From NCBI RefSeq assembly GCF_002086275.1, contig NZ_MVHT01000057.1:1-43554 (forward strand): 43,554 nucleotides of DNA, read 5' to 3'. This DNA comes from Mycobacterium intermedium (GTDB lineage Bacteria > Actinomycetota > Actinomycetes > Mycobacteriales > Mycobacteriaceae). Shown here piece after piece: positions 25,438 through 33,245 of the stretch. How positions within the stretch are numbered: the first letter of the stretch is position 1; every line of letters starts with the position of its first letter. The notes beneath the pieces are model-generated. The model searched no databases. It saw only the letters and a list, made by a program, of their open reading frames with translations, and was not told the DNA's origin. Both the position numbers and the translations under genes were made by a program.

Positions 25438-25692
25438 CTTGACGTTGGGCGTCGGCGGTCACGCTGGTGTGACGTTCGGCGGAGGTGATGCGGTCGCCCG
25501 GTTGCCCGTGCCCGTCGAGCGTTGCGCTAGCTTGACGTTGGGCATCGGCGGCCACGCTGGCGTGACGCTCGGCGGAGGTGATGCGGTCGCTGGGCCGGGC
25601 CGGCTGCCCGTGCTCGTCGAGCGTTGCGCTAGCTTGACGTTGGGCGTCGGCGGCCACGCTGGCGTGACGCTCGGCGGAGGTGATGCGGTCGG
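25411..25692. repeat. Three tandem repeats of about 93-102 bp
   Basis: Units begin at 25411, 25504 and 25606 with GCCCGTGCnCGTCGAGCG, share TTGCGCTAGCTTGACGTTGG, and end in GGCGGAGGTGATGCGGTCG. Each contains a near-palindromic core around CACGCTGGnGTGACG. Unit 1 overlaps the last codons and stop of the DUF559 gene, so the array may have grown out of the gene's 3' end. Between the gene and the convergent hsd4B gene there is nothing else. Confidence 0.92.
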
Positions 25693-25711
25693 CTGGCTCG
25701 GCGAAAAGGGA

Positions 25712-26578
25712 CTACGCCGAAACCGGGACTAACTCGACCCCGCTGAGCACCGTCGCGTTATCGCGCGCGGGCGCGATAACGGTGGCCAGAAACCGGCCGT
25801 CGTCCTTCCAGATGTTGACCGTGAGCGTCTCGCCGGGGAAGGCCACACCGGCAAACCGTGCACCGTAGGCCGCCACGGCCCCGGCGTCGCCGTCCAGCAG
25901 CGTATCCGTGATGGCCTTACACGTCATGCCGTAGGTGCACAGACCATGCAGGATGGGCCTGGGAAAGCCAGCGGCAGCAGCGAACTCGGGATCCGAGTGC
26001 AGCGGGTTGCGGTCACCGCAGAGCCGGTACAGCAATGCCTGTTGTGGCAGGATCGGGATCGCCACCTCAAGATCCGGCGCCCGGTCTGGGGCTTCGACGG
26101 ACCCAGACGGGCCGCGCTCACCACCGAATCCGCCCTCGCCGCGCGCGAATATCGAGCGCTTCTGCTTCCACAGCAGCGTGCCGTCGGGTGCGGTGACCGT
26201 CGTCTCGCTCCAGATCACCGCGGCCTTGCCCTTGTCCCAGATGTCAGTGAACCGGGTAACAGAGCTGGCCGAGCCCGAAGGAGGCAGCGGCGCAGGCACT
26301 TCCACACGCTCGCTGGCGTGCAGCACCTTGCCCAGCTCGATGTCGATGCCGGGAAACTTGACGACTGGCGGCTTGGTCAGATGGAAGGTGGCTGCGACGT
26401 TGCCGAACGTCGGCAGCACCTGTGGCGTGTCGTCGATGAGGTAACGCAGTTCGCGGGGATCCACCGGATCCGCCCCAGCGCCCAGACCCAGGTGATAAAG
26501 CTGCACATCGGTGCTGGACCAAGAGAATTCGACCGGATCCAGCTCAGCGGCCAGCGCGACTTCTACATCGATTGGCAT
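25712..26578 (-). CDS. hsd4B: Hsd4B, MaoC-type enoyl-CoA hydratase (counterpart of Rv3538)
   Basis: A 288-residue double hot-dog hydratase of the type found in peroxisomal multifunctional enzyme 2. An N-terminal half with LPTFGNVAATFHL precedes a C-terminal half with the hydratase-2 motif YRLCGDRNPLHSDPEFAAAAGFPRPILHGLC. It hydrates enoyl-CoA intermediates of sterol side-chain beta-oxidation. I chose ATG 26578 over GTG 26590, as it gives MPID as in M. tuberculosis and lies just past the kstD stop. It is co-transcribed with kstD and its 3' end faces the repeat array. Confidence 0.9.
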   Translation of the reverse strand: MPIDVEVALAAELDPVEFSWSSTDVQLYHLGLGAGADPVDPRELRYLIDDTPQVLPTFGNVAATFHLTKPPVVKFPGIDIELGKVLHASERVEVPAPLPPSGSASSVTRFTDIWDKGKAAVIWSETTVTAPDGTLLWKQKRSIFARGEGGFGGERGPSGSVEAPDRAPDLEVAIPILPQQALLYRLCGDRNPLHSDPEFAAAAGFPRPILHGLCTYGMTCKAITDTLLDGDAGAVAAYGARFAGVAFPGETLTVNIWKDDGRFLATVIAPARDNATVLSGVELVPVSA

Positions 26579-26579
26579 G

Positions 26580-28271
26580 TCAGCCAACACCCTCCTGTTC
26601 AGCTAGATGCAGCGCAGCTAAATACCCGAATGTCATCGCCGGCCCGATGGTGCCGCCGGGGCCGGGATAGGTGTGTCCCATCACCGGTGCGCTCACATTG
26701 CCTGCAGCGTAAAGGCCTTCGATGATGCTGCCGTCGTCGCGTAGGGCACGCCCGTGCACATCGGTGCGGATGCCGCCCTTGGTCCCCAGGTCGCCCGGCA
26801 CCAACTTGGCTGCGAAGTAAGGGGGGTGCTTGATTTCGCCGAGGTTGGGGTTGGGCTTGTTGGTGGGGTCGCCGTAGTACTTGTCGTAGGCACTTTCGCC
26901 GCGGTGGTAGTCCTCGTCCACACCCGACCTTGCGAAGCTGTTGAAACGCTCGACGGTCGCGGCAAATTCGGTGGCCGGCAGTCCGGCCTTCGCCGCCAAC
27001 TCCTCGAGCGTGTCGGCCTGAACGATGACGCCGGATTCCAACCACTTGCGCGGAATGCGTTGTCCGGGCTGCAATCCCGCAAAAATGTAGCGGTCTCGGT
27101 ACTGCTGGTCGAAAACCAGCCAGGCCGGAATGTTCTCGCCCGGCCCAGGTCCTTGGCCGTATTGCCCGCCGTACATGTGGTGACACGCTTCGACGTAGGG
27201 CATCGATTCGTTCATGAACCGCTTGCCGGACATGTTGACGATGATCGATCCGGGCGAATTGCGCTCGGACAGCGCGAACCACGGCGCATTCACCAGCGGC
27301 ACCGTCGGGCCCCACCAGGCGTCTTCCATCAGATCCAAGGCAGCGCCTAGCTTTTCGCCGGCGATGATGCCGTCACCGGTATTGGCCTTGGCGCCGACCG
27401 TCCATTCCGTGGTGATGGGTGCGCGTTGGTACTTGATTCGCATCTGCTCGTTGTGCTCGAAGCCCCCGGAGGCGAGGATGACGCCGCGCCGTGCGCGGAT
27501 CAACCGTGGCTCGGCGGATTCCGCTTCCCGGGTATCGCGCACGTAAATCCCGCGCACCACACCGTCCTCGACATACAGGTCGGTGAGCGCGGTGTTGAGC
27601 AGGACCGGAACACCGGCCTTTTGCAACCCGATTCGCAGCGGACCGATAAGGGCTCGGCCCATGCCGACGAGATTCTTGCCGGTCGATTTCGCCCACATCG
27701 TGCGGACGCCGACCTTCAGGCTGCGCAGCACACCGCGCGGGTGTCGCTTGAGTTGATTCAGTCGCACGTAATCCTGTTGCATCACGACGACATTGAGCGG
27801 CACCTTGCCGTATGGCGGCTCCAGGCCGGCCTCGTCGGGTCCGAGTTTGCGGGCGTTGAACGGCTTGGGCTCGATGGAGCGGCCCTCGGCGCGACCGCCC
27901 GGCGCCTCGGGGTAGTAGTCGGAGTAGCGCGGAACCCAACACATTTTCAGCGGCGTGTGCTTGAGCACGAACGAAAGCATCTCGGGGCCACGTTCGAGGT
28001 AGGTGTCGATACGTTCCGGTTCGACGATGTCGCCGATGATGCCGTGCAGATAGGTGCGGGCCGCCTCGGGAGTGTCACGCACCCCCGCACGCTTGAGGAC
28101 TTCGTTGTTGGGAATCCAGACCCCACCGCCTGAACGTGCAGTGGAACCGCCGTAGTGCGGAGCCTTCTCGACGACTACTGTCGAAAGACCTCGGTGCGCG
28201 GCGGTAAGGGCGGCTACCATGCCGGCGCCGCCGCTTCCGACCACGACGACGTCGTAGTCCTGTGCTGTCAT
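26580..28271 (-). CDS. kstD: 3-ketosteroid delta1-dehydrogenase KstD
   Basis: A 563-residue FAD-dependent dehydrogenase. The N-terminus has YDVVVVGSGGAGMVAALTAA (dinucleotide fold, GSGGAG at 12-17) and STARSGGGVWIP. The C-terminus has VMGHTYPGPGGTIGPAMTFGYLAA, which closes over FAD and the steroid. It introduces the 1,2 double bond in ring A and, with KshA/KshB, causes opening of ring B. The frame stays open beyond the true start; ATG 28271 is chosen by the protein's N-terminus and by the KstR operator that starts 2 nt upstream. The very short leader suggests leaderless translation. Confidence 0.96.
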   Translation of the reverse strand: MTAQDYDVVVVGSGGAGMVAALTAAHRGLSTVVVEKAPHYGGSTARSGGGVWIPNNEVLKRAGVRDTPEAARTYLHGIIGDIVEPERIDTYLERGPEMLSFVLKHTPLKMCWVPRYSDYYPEAPGGRAEGRSIEPKPFNARKLGPDEAGLEPPYGKVPLNVVVMQQDYVRLNQLKRHPRGVLRSLKVGVRTMWAKSTGKNLVGMGRALIGPLRIGLQKAGVPVLLNTALTDLYVEDGVVRGIYVRDTREAESAEPRLIRARRGVILASGGFEHNEQMRIKYQRAPITTEWTVGAKANTGDGIIAGEKLGAALDLMEDAWWGPTVPLVNAPWFALSERNSPGSIIVNMSGKRFMNESMPYVEACHHMYGGQYGQGPGPGENIPAWLVFDQQYRDRYIFAGLQPGQRIPRKWLESGVIVQADTLEELAAKAGLPATEFAATVERFNSFARSGVDEDYHRGESAYDKYYGDPTNKPNPNLGEIKHPPYFAAKLVPGDLGTKGGIRTDVHGRALRDDGSIIEGLYAAGNVSAPVMGHTYPGPGGTIGPAMTFGYLAALHLAEQEGVG

Positions 28272-28272
28272 G

Positions 28273-28286
28273 TAGAACACGTTATA
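28273..28286. promoter_or_regulatory. KstR operator between kstD and hsaE
   Basis: TAGAACACGTTATA is a perfect match to TnnAACnnGTTnnA. It abuts the kstD ATG and lies about 58 nt from the hsaE start, so it can control both divergent units. Confidence 0.92.
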
Positions 28287-28343
28287 GAATTGCCCGGGCC
28301 AGGCGCTACTTACCCGGTCAAAACGACGAAGGGACTTCGGTAA

Positions 28344-29129
28344 ATGCTGACTGCTGAGACCCGTGAACGCTTGGCAGCCGACTTGGCGCAAGCCGAGCAG
28401 AGCCGTGAGCCCATCAGCCAGTTGACGGCCGCGAACCCGGACATCGACGTCGTCGACGCCTACGAAATCCAGCTGATCAACATCCGGCGGCGGGTGGCCG
28501 AGGGCGCGCGCGTGGTGGGGCACAAGGTGGGGCTTTCGTCGCCGGTCATGCAGCAGATGATGGGCGTCAACGAGCCGGACTACGGGCATTTGCTCGACGA
28601 CATGCAGGTCTTTGAAGACGCCCCGGTCAAGACCGGCAAGTACCTTTACCCCCGCGTCGAGGTCGAGGTGGGTTTCATCCTGTCCGCCGACCTGCCGGGC
28701 GCCGGATGTACCGAAGAAGACGTACTGGCCGCTACCGAGGCCCTGGTTCCTTCCATCGAGCTCATCGACACCAGGATCAAAGACTGGCAAATCAAGATTT
28801 GCGACACCATCGCCGACAACGCGTCGGCGGGCGGTTTCGTGCTGGGCCAGGCACGGGTGAAGCCGGGTGACGTCGACATTCAGGGCATCGACGCGGTCCT
28901 GACGCGCAACGGCGAGGAGATTGCCCGAGGCCGCAGTGACGCGGTGTTGGGTAATCCGGCGACCGCCGTGGCCTGGTTGGCGCGCAAGGTGGAGAGTTTC
29001 GGGGTCCGGCTCAAGGCCGGCGACGTGGTGTTGCCGGGGTCATGCACCTTCGCTGTGGATGCGAACCCCGGCGACGAGTTCGTCGCCGATTTCACTGGGC
29101 TAGGTGCCGTCCGTCTGACGTTCGAATAG
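28344..29129 (+). CDS. hsaE: HsaE, 2-hydroxypenta-2,4-dienoate hydratase
   Basis: A 261-residue member of the fumarylacetoacetate-hydrolase/MhpD fold family, with GHKVGLSSPVMQQMMGVNEPDYG, the metal-site region YPRVEVEVGFIL and IELIDTRIKDW. It adds water to the dienoate released from the steroid A/B rings, giving 4-hydroxy-2-oxo acid for HsaF. First gene of hsaE-hsaG-hsaF, downstream of a KstR operator. The length equals the family norm. Confidence 0.94.
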   Translation: MLTAETRERLAADLAQAEQSREPISQLTAANPDIDVVDAYEIQLINIRRRVAEGARVVGHKVGLSSPVMQQMMGVNEPDYGHLLDDMQVFEDAPVKTGKYLYPRVEVEVGFILSADLPGAGCTEEDVLAATEALVPSIELIDTRIKDWQIKICDTIADNASAGGFVLGQARVKPGDVDIQGIDAVLTRNGEEIARGRSDAVLGNPATAVAWLARKVESFGVRLKAGDVVLPGSCTFAVDANPGDEFVADFTGLGAVRLTFE

Positions 29130-29153
29130 CCTTCAAATAAGGGAGTAGTGAAA

Positions 29154-30068
29154 ATGCCGTCGAAGGCGAGTGTGGCCATCGTCGGGTCGGGAAACATCAG
29201 CACCGACCTGCTGTACAAGCTGTTGCGGTCCGACTGGCTGGAACCGCGCTGGATGGTGGGCATCGACCCAAACAGCGAAGGCTTGGCGCGGGCCCGCAAG
29301 CTGGGCCTGGAGACCAGCCACAAAGGCGTCGACTGGCTGCTCGAGCAGCCGGAGAAACCCGACTTGGTGTTCGAGGCGACCAGCGCCTACGTCCACAAGG
29401 AAGCGGCGCCGAAGTACGAGGCCGCCGGGATCCGGGCCATCGACCTGACGCCGGCCGCGGTGGGTCCCGCCGTGATTCCGCCGGCCAACTTGCGCGAGCA
29501 CCTCGACGCCCCGAACGTCAACATGATCACCTGCGGGGGACAGGCCACCATCCCGATCGTTTACGCGGTGTCGCGGGTGGTGAGCGTTCCCTACGCGGAG
29601 ATCGTGGCGTCGGTGGCATCAGTCTCGGCGGGGCCGGGAACCAGGGCCAATATCGACGAGTTCACCAAGACCACCTCGCGTGGTGTCGAGACCATCGGCG
29701 GGGCGGAGCGGGGCAAGGCGATCATCATCCTGAACCCGGCTGACCCGCCGATGATCATGCGCGACACGATCTTCTGCGCGATTCCGGAGGACGCGGATCG
29801 GGACGCAATCGCGAAATCCATTCACGACGTCGTGGCCGAGGTGCAGAGCTACGTGCCCGGCTACCGATTGCTCAACGAGCCCCAGTTCGACGAGCCGTCG
29901 TTGAACTCCGGGGGACGGGCCGTGGTCACCACATTCGTCGAGGTCGAAGGCGCCGGCGATTACCTGCCGCCGTACGCGGGCAACCTCGACATCATGACGG
30001 CCGCGGCGACGAAGGTCGGCGAAGAGATCGCCAAAGAAACGTTGTCAGTGGCGGGAGGCGCACGATGA
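29154..30068 (+). CDS. hsaG: HsaG, acylating (propion)aldehyde dehydrogenase
   Basis: A 304-residue CoA-acylating aldehyde dehydrogenase with NAD motif GSGNIS (11-16) and catalytic Cys127 in NMITCGGQAT. It takes the aldehyde produced by HsaF through an internal channel and makes the CoA thioester. ATG 29154 gives MPSKA as in M. tuberculosis HsaG; the GTG two codons before is less likely. The stop overlaps the hsaF start by 4 nt, suiting an obligate complex. Confidence 0.95.
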   Translation: MPSKASVAIVGSGNISTDLLYKLLRSDWLEPRWMVGIDPNSEGLARARKLGLETSHKGVDWLLEQPEKPDLVFEATSAYVHKEAAPKYEAAGIRAIDLTPAAVGPAVIPPANLREHLDAPNVNMITCGGQATIPIVYAVSRVVSVPYAEIVASVASVSAGPGTRANIDEFTKTTSRGVETIGGAERGKAIIILNPADPPMIMRDTIFCAIPEDADRDAIAKSIHDVVAEVQSYVPGYRLLNEPQFDEPSLNSGGRAVVTTFVEVEGAGDYLPPYAGNLDIMTAAATKVGEEIAKETLSVAGGAR

Positions 30069-31120
30069 CTGGCCACATTTTCGAAGGAGCGTGGGACGTT
30101 CGGATCACCGACACGTCGCTGCGCGATGGTTCGCACCACAAGCGGCACCAATTCACCAAGGACGAAGTTCGCGCGATCGTGAGCGCCCTGGACGCCGCCG
30201 GCGTTCCGGTCATCGAGGTGACTCACGGTGACGGACTCGGCGGCTCGTCGTTCAACTACGGCTTTTCCAAGACGCCCGAGCAGGAACTGATCAAACTGGC
30301 TGCGGAGACGGCGAAGGACGCCAAGATCGCGTTCTTGATGCTGCCGGGTGTGGGAACCAAGGAAGACATCAAAGAGGCGCAAGACAACGGTGGTTCGATC
30401 TGCCGGATCGCCACCCATTGCACCGAGGCCGACGTCTCCATTCAGCATTTCGGGCTGGCCCGCGATCTGGGACTGGAAACCGTCGGGTTCTTGATGATGG
30501 CCCACACGATTCCGCCGGAGAAGCTGGCCGCGCAGGCCCGCATCATGGCCGACGCCGGATGCCAATGTGTCTACGTCGTCGACTCCGCCGGCGCGCTGGT
30601 GCTCGACGGGGTGGCCGACCGGGTGTCGGCGCTGGTTGCCGAGTTGGGGTCCGACGCTCAGGTCGGTTTCCACGGGCACGAAAACCTGGGCCTGGGCGTG
30701 GCCAACTCGGTGGAGGCCGTGCGTGCCGGAGCAAAGCAGATCGACGGCAGTGTGCGCCGATTCGGCGCGGGCGCTGGTAACGCACCGGTCGAGGCCCTGA
30801 TCGGGGTGTTCGACAAGATCGGGGTGAAGACCGGTATCGACTTCTTCGACATTGCCGACGCCGCCGAGGACGTGGTGCGTCCAGCGATGCCGGCCGAATG
30901 CCTGCTCGACCGCAACGCGCTGATCATGGGGTACTCCGGGGTCTATTCCAGCTTCCTCAAGCACGCCGTTCGCCAGTCCGAGCGGTACGGCGTGCCGGCA
31001 CACCAATTGCTGCACCGTGCCGGTCAGCGCAAGCTCATCGGCGGGCAGGAAGACCAGCTGATCGACATCGCCTTGGAAATCAAACGCGAGCAGGAGAGCG
31101 GAGCCGCGGCTACCCGCTGA
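30065..31120 (+). CDS. hsaF: HsaF, 4-hydroxy-2-oxoacid aldolase
   Basis: A 351-residue DmpG-type pyruvate aldolase. The RDGSHH motif (20-25, with Asp21 a metal ligand) and HGHEN (His203, His205) form the divalent metal site. It splits the hydroxy-oxo acid into pyruvate and an aldehyde that passes to HsaG. Last gene of the hsa trio; a strong intrinsic terminator lies about 240 nt after its stop. Confidence 0.95.
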   Translation: MTGHIFEGAWDVRITDTSLRDGSHHKRHQFTKDEVRAIVSALDAAGVPVIEVTHGDGLGGSSFNYGFSKTPEQELIKLAAETAKDAKIAFLMLPGVGTKEDIKEAQDNGGSICRIATHCTEADVSIQHFGLARDLGLETVGFLMMAHTIPPEKLAAQARIMADAGCQCVYVVDSAGALVLDGVADRVSALVAELGSDAQVGFHGHENLGLGVANSVEAVRAGAKQIDGSVRRFGAGAGNAPVEALIGVFDKIGVKTGIDFFDIADAAEDVVRPAMPAECLLDRNALIMGYSGVYSSFLKHAVRQSERYGVPAHQLLHRAGQRKLIGGQEDQLIDIALEIKREQESGAAATR

Positions 31121-31362
31121 CACCTGGAGCCCGCTGCGTCCGGCGCAACAATTTCTACGAATTTTGTCAAATGCCAGTGAGATCGTCGCTGGTGTTCTAG
31201 CGTGACACGTGGGGATCGGGCTCCGAGGGGGACACAATCCGATGGCGTATTCGGTTATGCCGTTGGGGGTTTGAGTCTTCATCAGAGTTTCGGTGCGGGG
31301 GTCAGCACCGCATGGCAAGTCGTGGGGGGCACGTCGGGGTCGGCGGGTCAGGCGTGGGAAGG

Positions 31363-31403
31363 TGCGGCGGCGGCGGCGTGGGGGGCCGCCGCCGCATCTT
31401 TTT
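31363..31403 (+). terminator. Intrinsic terminator downstream of hsaF
   Basis: A 12-bp perfect stem, TGCGGCGGCGGC (31363-31374) with GCCGCCGCCGCA (31385-31396), has a 10-nt loop and is followed by TCTTTTT. A GC stem with a U-run is a classical rho-independent terminator and is rare this clearly in mycobacteria. Confidence 0.8.
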
Positions 31404-31504
31404 GCGCAGGCGTCGGAATGGCGTCGGAATGCGCCCTGTCTCCGGAATGCGCCAAACGTCGAGTGTGGGGCGGATGGCCCTGGATTGGCGTCGGCGGGTG
31501 CACA

Positions 31505-31621
31505 GGCCACACATTCGGTGGGCGGGGTCGCTAAGAGGGCGCACCGAGTGTGTGCCTTATTGCCCGGGAAGTCGGTGGGTCGGGGCGAAAGGCCACACAT
31601 TCGGTGGGCGGGGTCGCTAAG
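31505..31621. repeat. Two 31-bp direct repeats
   Basis: 31505-31535 and 31591-31621 are identical copies beginning GGCCACACATTCGGTGGGCG and ending GGTCGCTAAG. The first is followed by GCACCGAGTGTGTG, which can pair with its CACACATTCGGTG part to form a hairpin. Function is unknown. Confidence 0.85.
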
Positions 31622-31740
31622 TGGGCCGAGCGTATCGGCCCCTATGGCGCCCAATTAGCGCCACTGCCGCGTCGCCTTTCTCCCGCGTAGCCTCGATATG
31701 GCGGGCTGGTGTGGGCCAACCGTAGAGAAGGAGCAATCAG

Positions 31741-32007
31741 ATGACCGTCATCAAGGGCGTGCTAGCCGGTGGGCTGCTGAGCGTCGTCGCCTCGGCATTG
31801 ATTGCGGTACCGGTCGCCAACGCGTGCGAAACAACCGTGGGCCAAACGGCGTCCGAACAGATCCAGAACTACTTGGACCGGCATCCCGACGTGAAGGCCA
31901 CGCTTCAGGACCAGGCTGGGTCGGGCACCGATTTGATCGACTATCTCAACCGCCACCCGCACCAGCGCCAGCTCCTGATCACGCTGGCCAACGAATGCAC
32001 CTCCTAG
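31741..32007 (+). CDS. Small secreted hemophore-like protein
   Basis: An 88-residue precursor. Residues 1-28 are a signal peptide (Lys5, hydrophobic stretch, cleavage expected after ANA). The mature part of about 60 residues starts CETTVG and ends NECTS, so Cys29 and Cys86 could form a disulfide. It is helical with repeated YL-x-RHP motifs, as in mycobacterial hemophore-related proteins (Rv0203 family). Haem binding is inferred from the resemblance and not from a known motif. ATG 31741 has GAAGGAG 7 nt upstream. No KstR site precedes it. Confidence 0.72.
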   Translation: MTVIKGVLAGGLLSVVASALIAVPVANACETTVGQTASEQIQNYLDRHPDVKATLQDQAGSGTDLIDYLNRHPHQRQLLITLANECTS

Positions 32008-32080
32008 TAAGACTGGTGAGGATGCTTCGTCCTTAGCCGGTGCTGGCGACACGCGAGAATGTTCGCGGTTGACTCAAAAT

Positions 32081-32094
32081 AGAAACACGTTCTA
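32081..32094. promoter_or_regulatory. Imperfect KstR operator upstream of the DUF1214-like gene
   Basis: AGAAACACGTTCTA matches TnnAACnnGTTnnA except for A in the first position; an extra A seems to have shifted one arm. It ends 11 nt before the GTG at 32106, so it should overlap the promoter of the three-gene unit that follows. Confidence 0.7.
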
Positions 32095-32105
32095 GCGTCG
32101 AGTGC

Positions 32106-33245
32106 GTGGCCGCCAGTTCTGTCTCAGACCCGTTCACCGCAGCGATCGCCGAAGCAGAGAGATTGGTGGCCGCCGCGCCGTTCATCGAAACCGAAGCCGA
32201 TCTGCTCGAGGGTCTGCAATACCTGGCCGGCTGCATCGCGGCCTGTACCCATCTGGCCTTCGACTACGACCGTGACCACCCGTTCCTGCAGTCGGGCACC
32301 GGGCCATTTACCAAGATGGGTTTGGACAACCCTGACACCCTCTACTTCGGCACCCGGGTGCACGCCGACCACGACTACGTCGTCAGCGGCCGCCGCGGCA
32401 CAACGACCGACCTGAGCTTCCAGCTGCTCGGCGGTGAGTACACCGACGACAATGTGCCCGTCAGCCAAGCCGCCTTCGACGACCGGGAACTCGAGATCGC
32501 GCCCGACGGCACCTTTGAGTGGCGGGTCCGGCCGACCAGCAACGGGCAATTGGTCATTCGCGAGGTGTATGGCGACTGGTCTGCGCAACGTGGCACGCTG
32601 GCCATCGCCAGGCTGGACACCGCGGGCACCGCGCCGCCGCCGTTGACCCGCCAGACCATCGAAAAGCGTTACGCCACAGCGGGAAAGCAGCTGATCCAGC
32701 GGGTCAAAACGTGGCTGCAGTTCCCCCAGTGGTTCTACCTCGACCTGCCGGTCAACACCATGGTCCCGCCGCGGCTGACTCCGGGCGGCCTGGCCACCCA
32801 GTATTCGTCGGTGGGGCATTTCGAATTGCAGCCGGATCAGGCGCTGGTGATTACCATCCCGGTGAGTGACGCGCCGTACCTTGGCTTCCAGCTGGGCAGC
32901 CTGTGGTACATCTCGCTGGACTACATCAACCACCAGACGTCGCTGAACAACACTCAGGCGCAGGCAGATCCGGACGGCAAGGTGCGCATTGTGGTCAGTG
33001 ATCAGAATCCCGGCGTCACAAACTGGGTGGAGACGCTGGGTCATCGGCGCGGCTTCCTGCAGTTCCGCTGGCAACGCGTATCCCGGCAACTCACTGACGC
33101 AGACGGACCTACCGTCGAACTGGTGGACGTCGACGCCGTACCCGCAGCGCTGCCGTTCTTCGAGCACAACAAGATTTCCGAGGACGATTGGCGTGCGCGA
33201 ATCGCTCTGCGGCAGCAACAAATTCAGGCGAGGATGCTGGGATGA
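32106..33245 (+). CDS. DUF1214-like protein (counterpart of Rv3531c)
   Basis: A 379-residue protein with no signal peptide or membrane segment. The middle (LDNPDTLYFGTRV, LSFQLLGGEY) and the C-terminal part (PVSDAPYLGFQLGSLWY, GKVRIVVSDQNPGVTNWVETLG) are typical of DUF1214/DUF1254 proteins, a family of unknown activity. GTG 32106 lies 11 nt after a near-consensus KstR site, suggesting a leaderless message. The stop overlaps the next SDR start by 4 nt. A link to sterol catabolism is inferred from operator and neighbours. Confidence 0.85.
   Translation: MAASSVSDPFTAAIAEAERLVAAAPFIETEADLLEGLQYLAGCIAACTHLAFDYDRDHPFLQSGTGPFTKMGLDNPDTLYFGTRVHADHDYVVSGRRGTTTDLSFQLLGGEYTDDNVPVSQAAFDDRELEIAPDGTFEWRVRPTSNGQLVIREVYGDWSAQRGTLAIARLDTAGTAPPPLTRQTIEKRYATAGKQLIQRVKTWLQFPQWFYLDLPVNTMVPPRLTPGGLATQYSSVGHFELQPDQALVITIPVSDAPYLGFQLGSLWYISLDYINHQTSLNNTQAQADPDGKVRIVVSDQNPGVTNWVETLGHRRGFLQFRWQRVSRQLTDADGPTVELVDVDAVPAALPFFEHNKISEDDWRARIALRQQQIQARMLG

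Larger units (their letters stand above)
31121..31740. other. Long spacer between hsaF and the hemophore-like gene
   Basis: This 620-bp region holds no reading frame that I recognise on either strand; the open frames present are low-complexity and run antisense to repeats. It contains the terminator at 31363-31403 and two copies of a 31-bp repeat. It corresponds to the slot where I recall PPE61 and PPE62 in M. tuberculosis. Confidence 0.6.

Noticed and set aside
25364..25732. Open plus-strand frame with repeated Val-Glu-Arg-Cys-Ala-Ser-Leu peptides.
   Set aside because: The peptides repeat because the DNA is a tandem repeat; there is no separate start signal and the frame overlaps the end of the DUF559 gene.
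28272..28790. N-terminal extension of the kstD frame by about 170 codons.
   Set aside because: It is antisense to hsaE and would include the KstR operator. The KstD flavin-binding N-terminus begins exactly at ATG 28271.
29960..31654. A 564-codon open frame antisense to hsaG and hsaF.
   Set aside because: It runs opposite to two well-recognised genes with correct motifs, shows no family resemblance, and is the kind of shadow frame high-GC codon bias produces.
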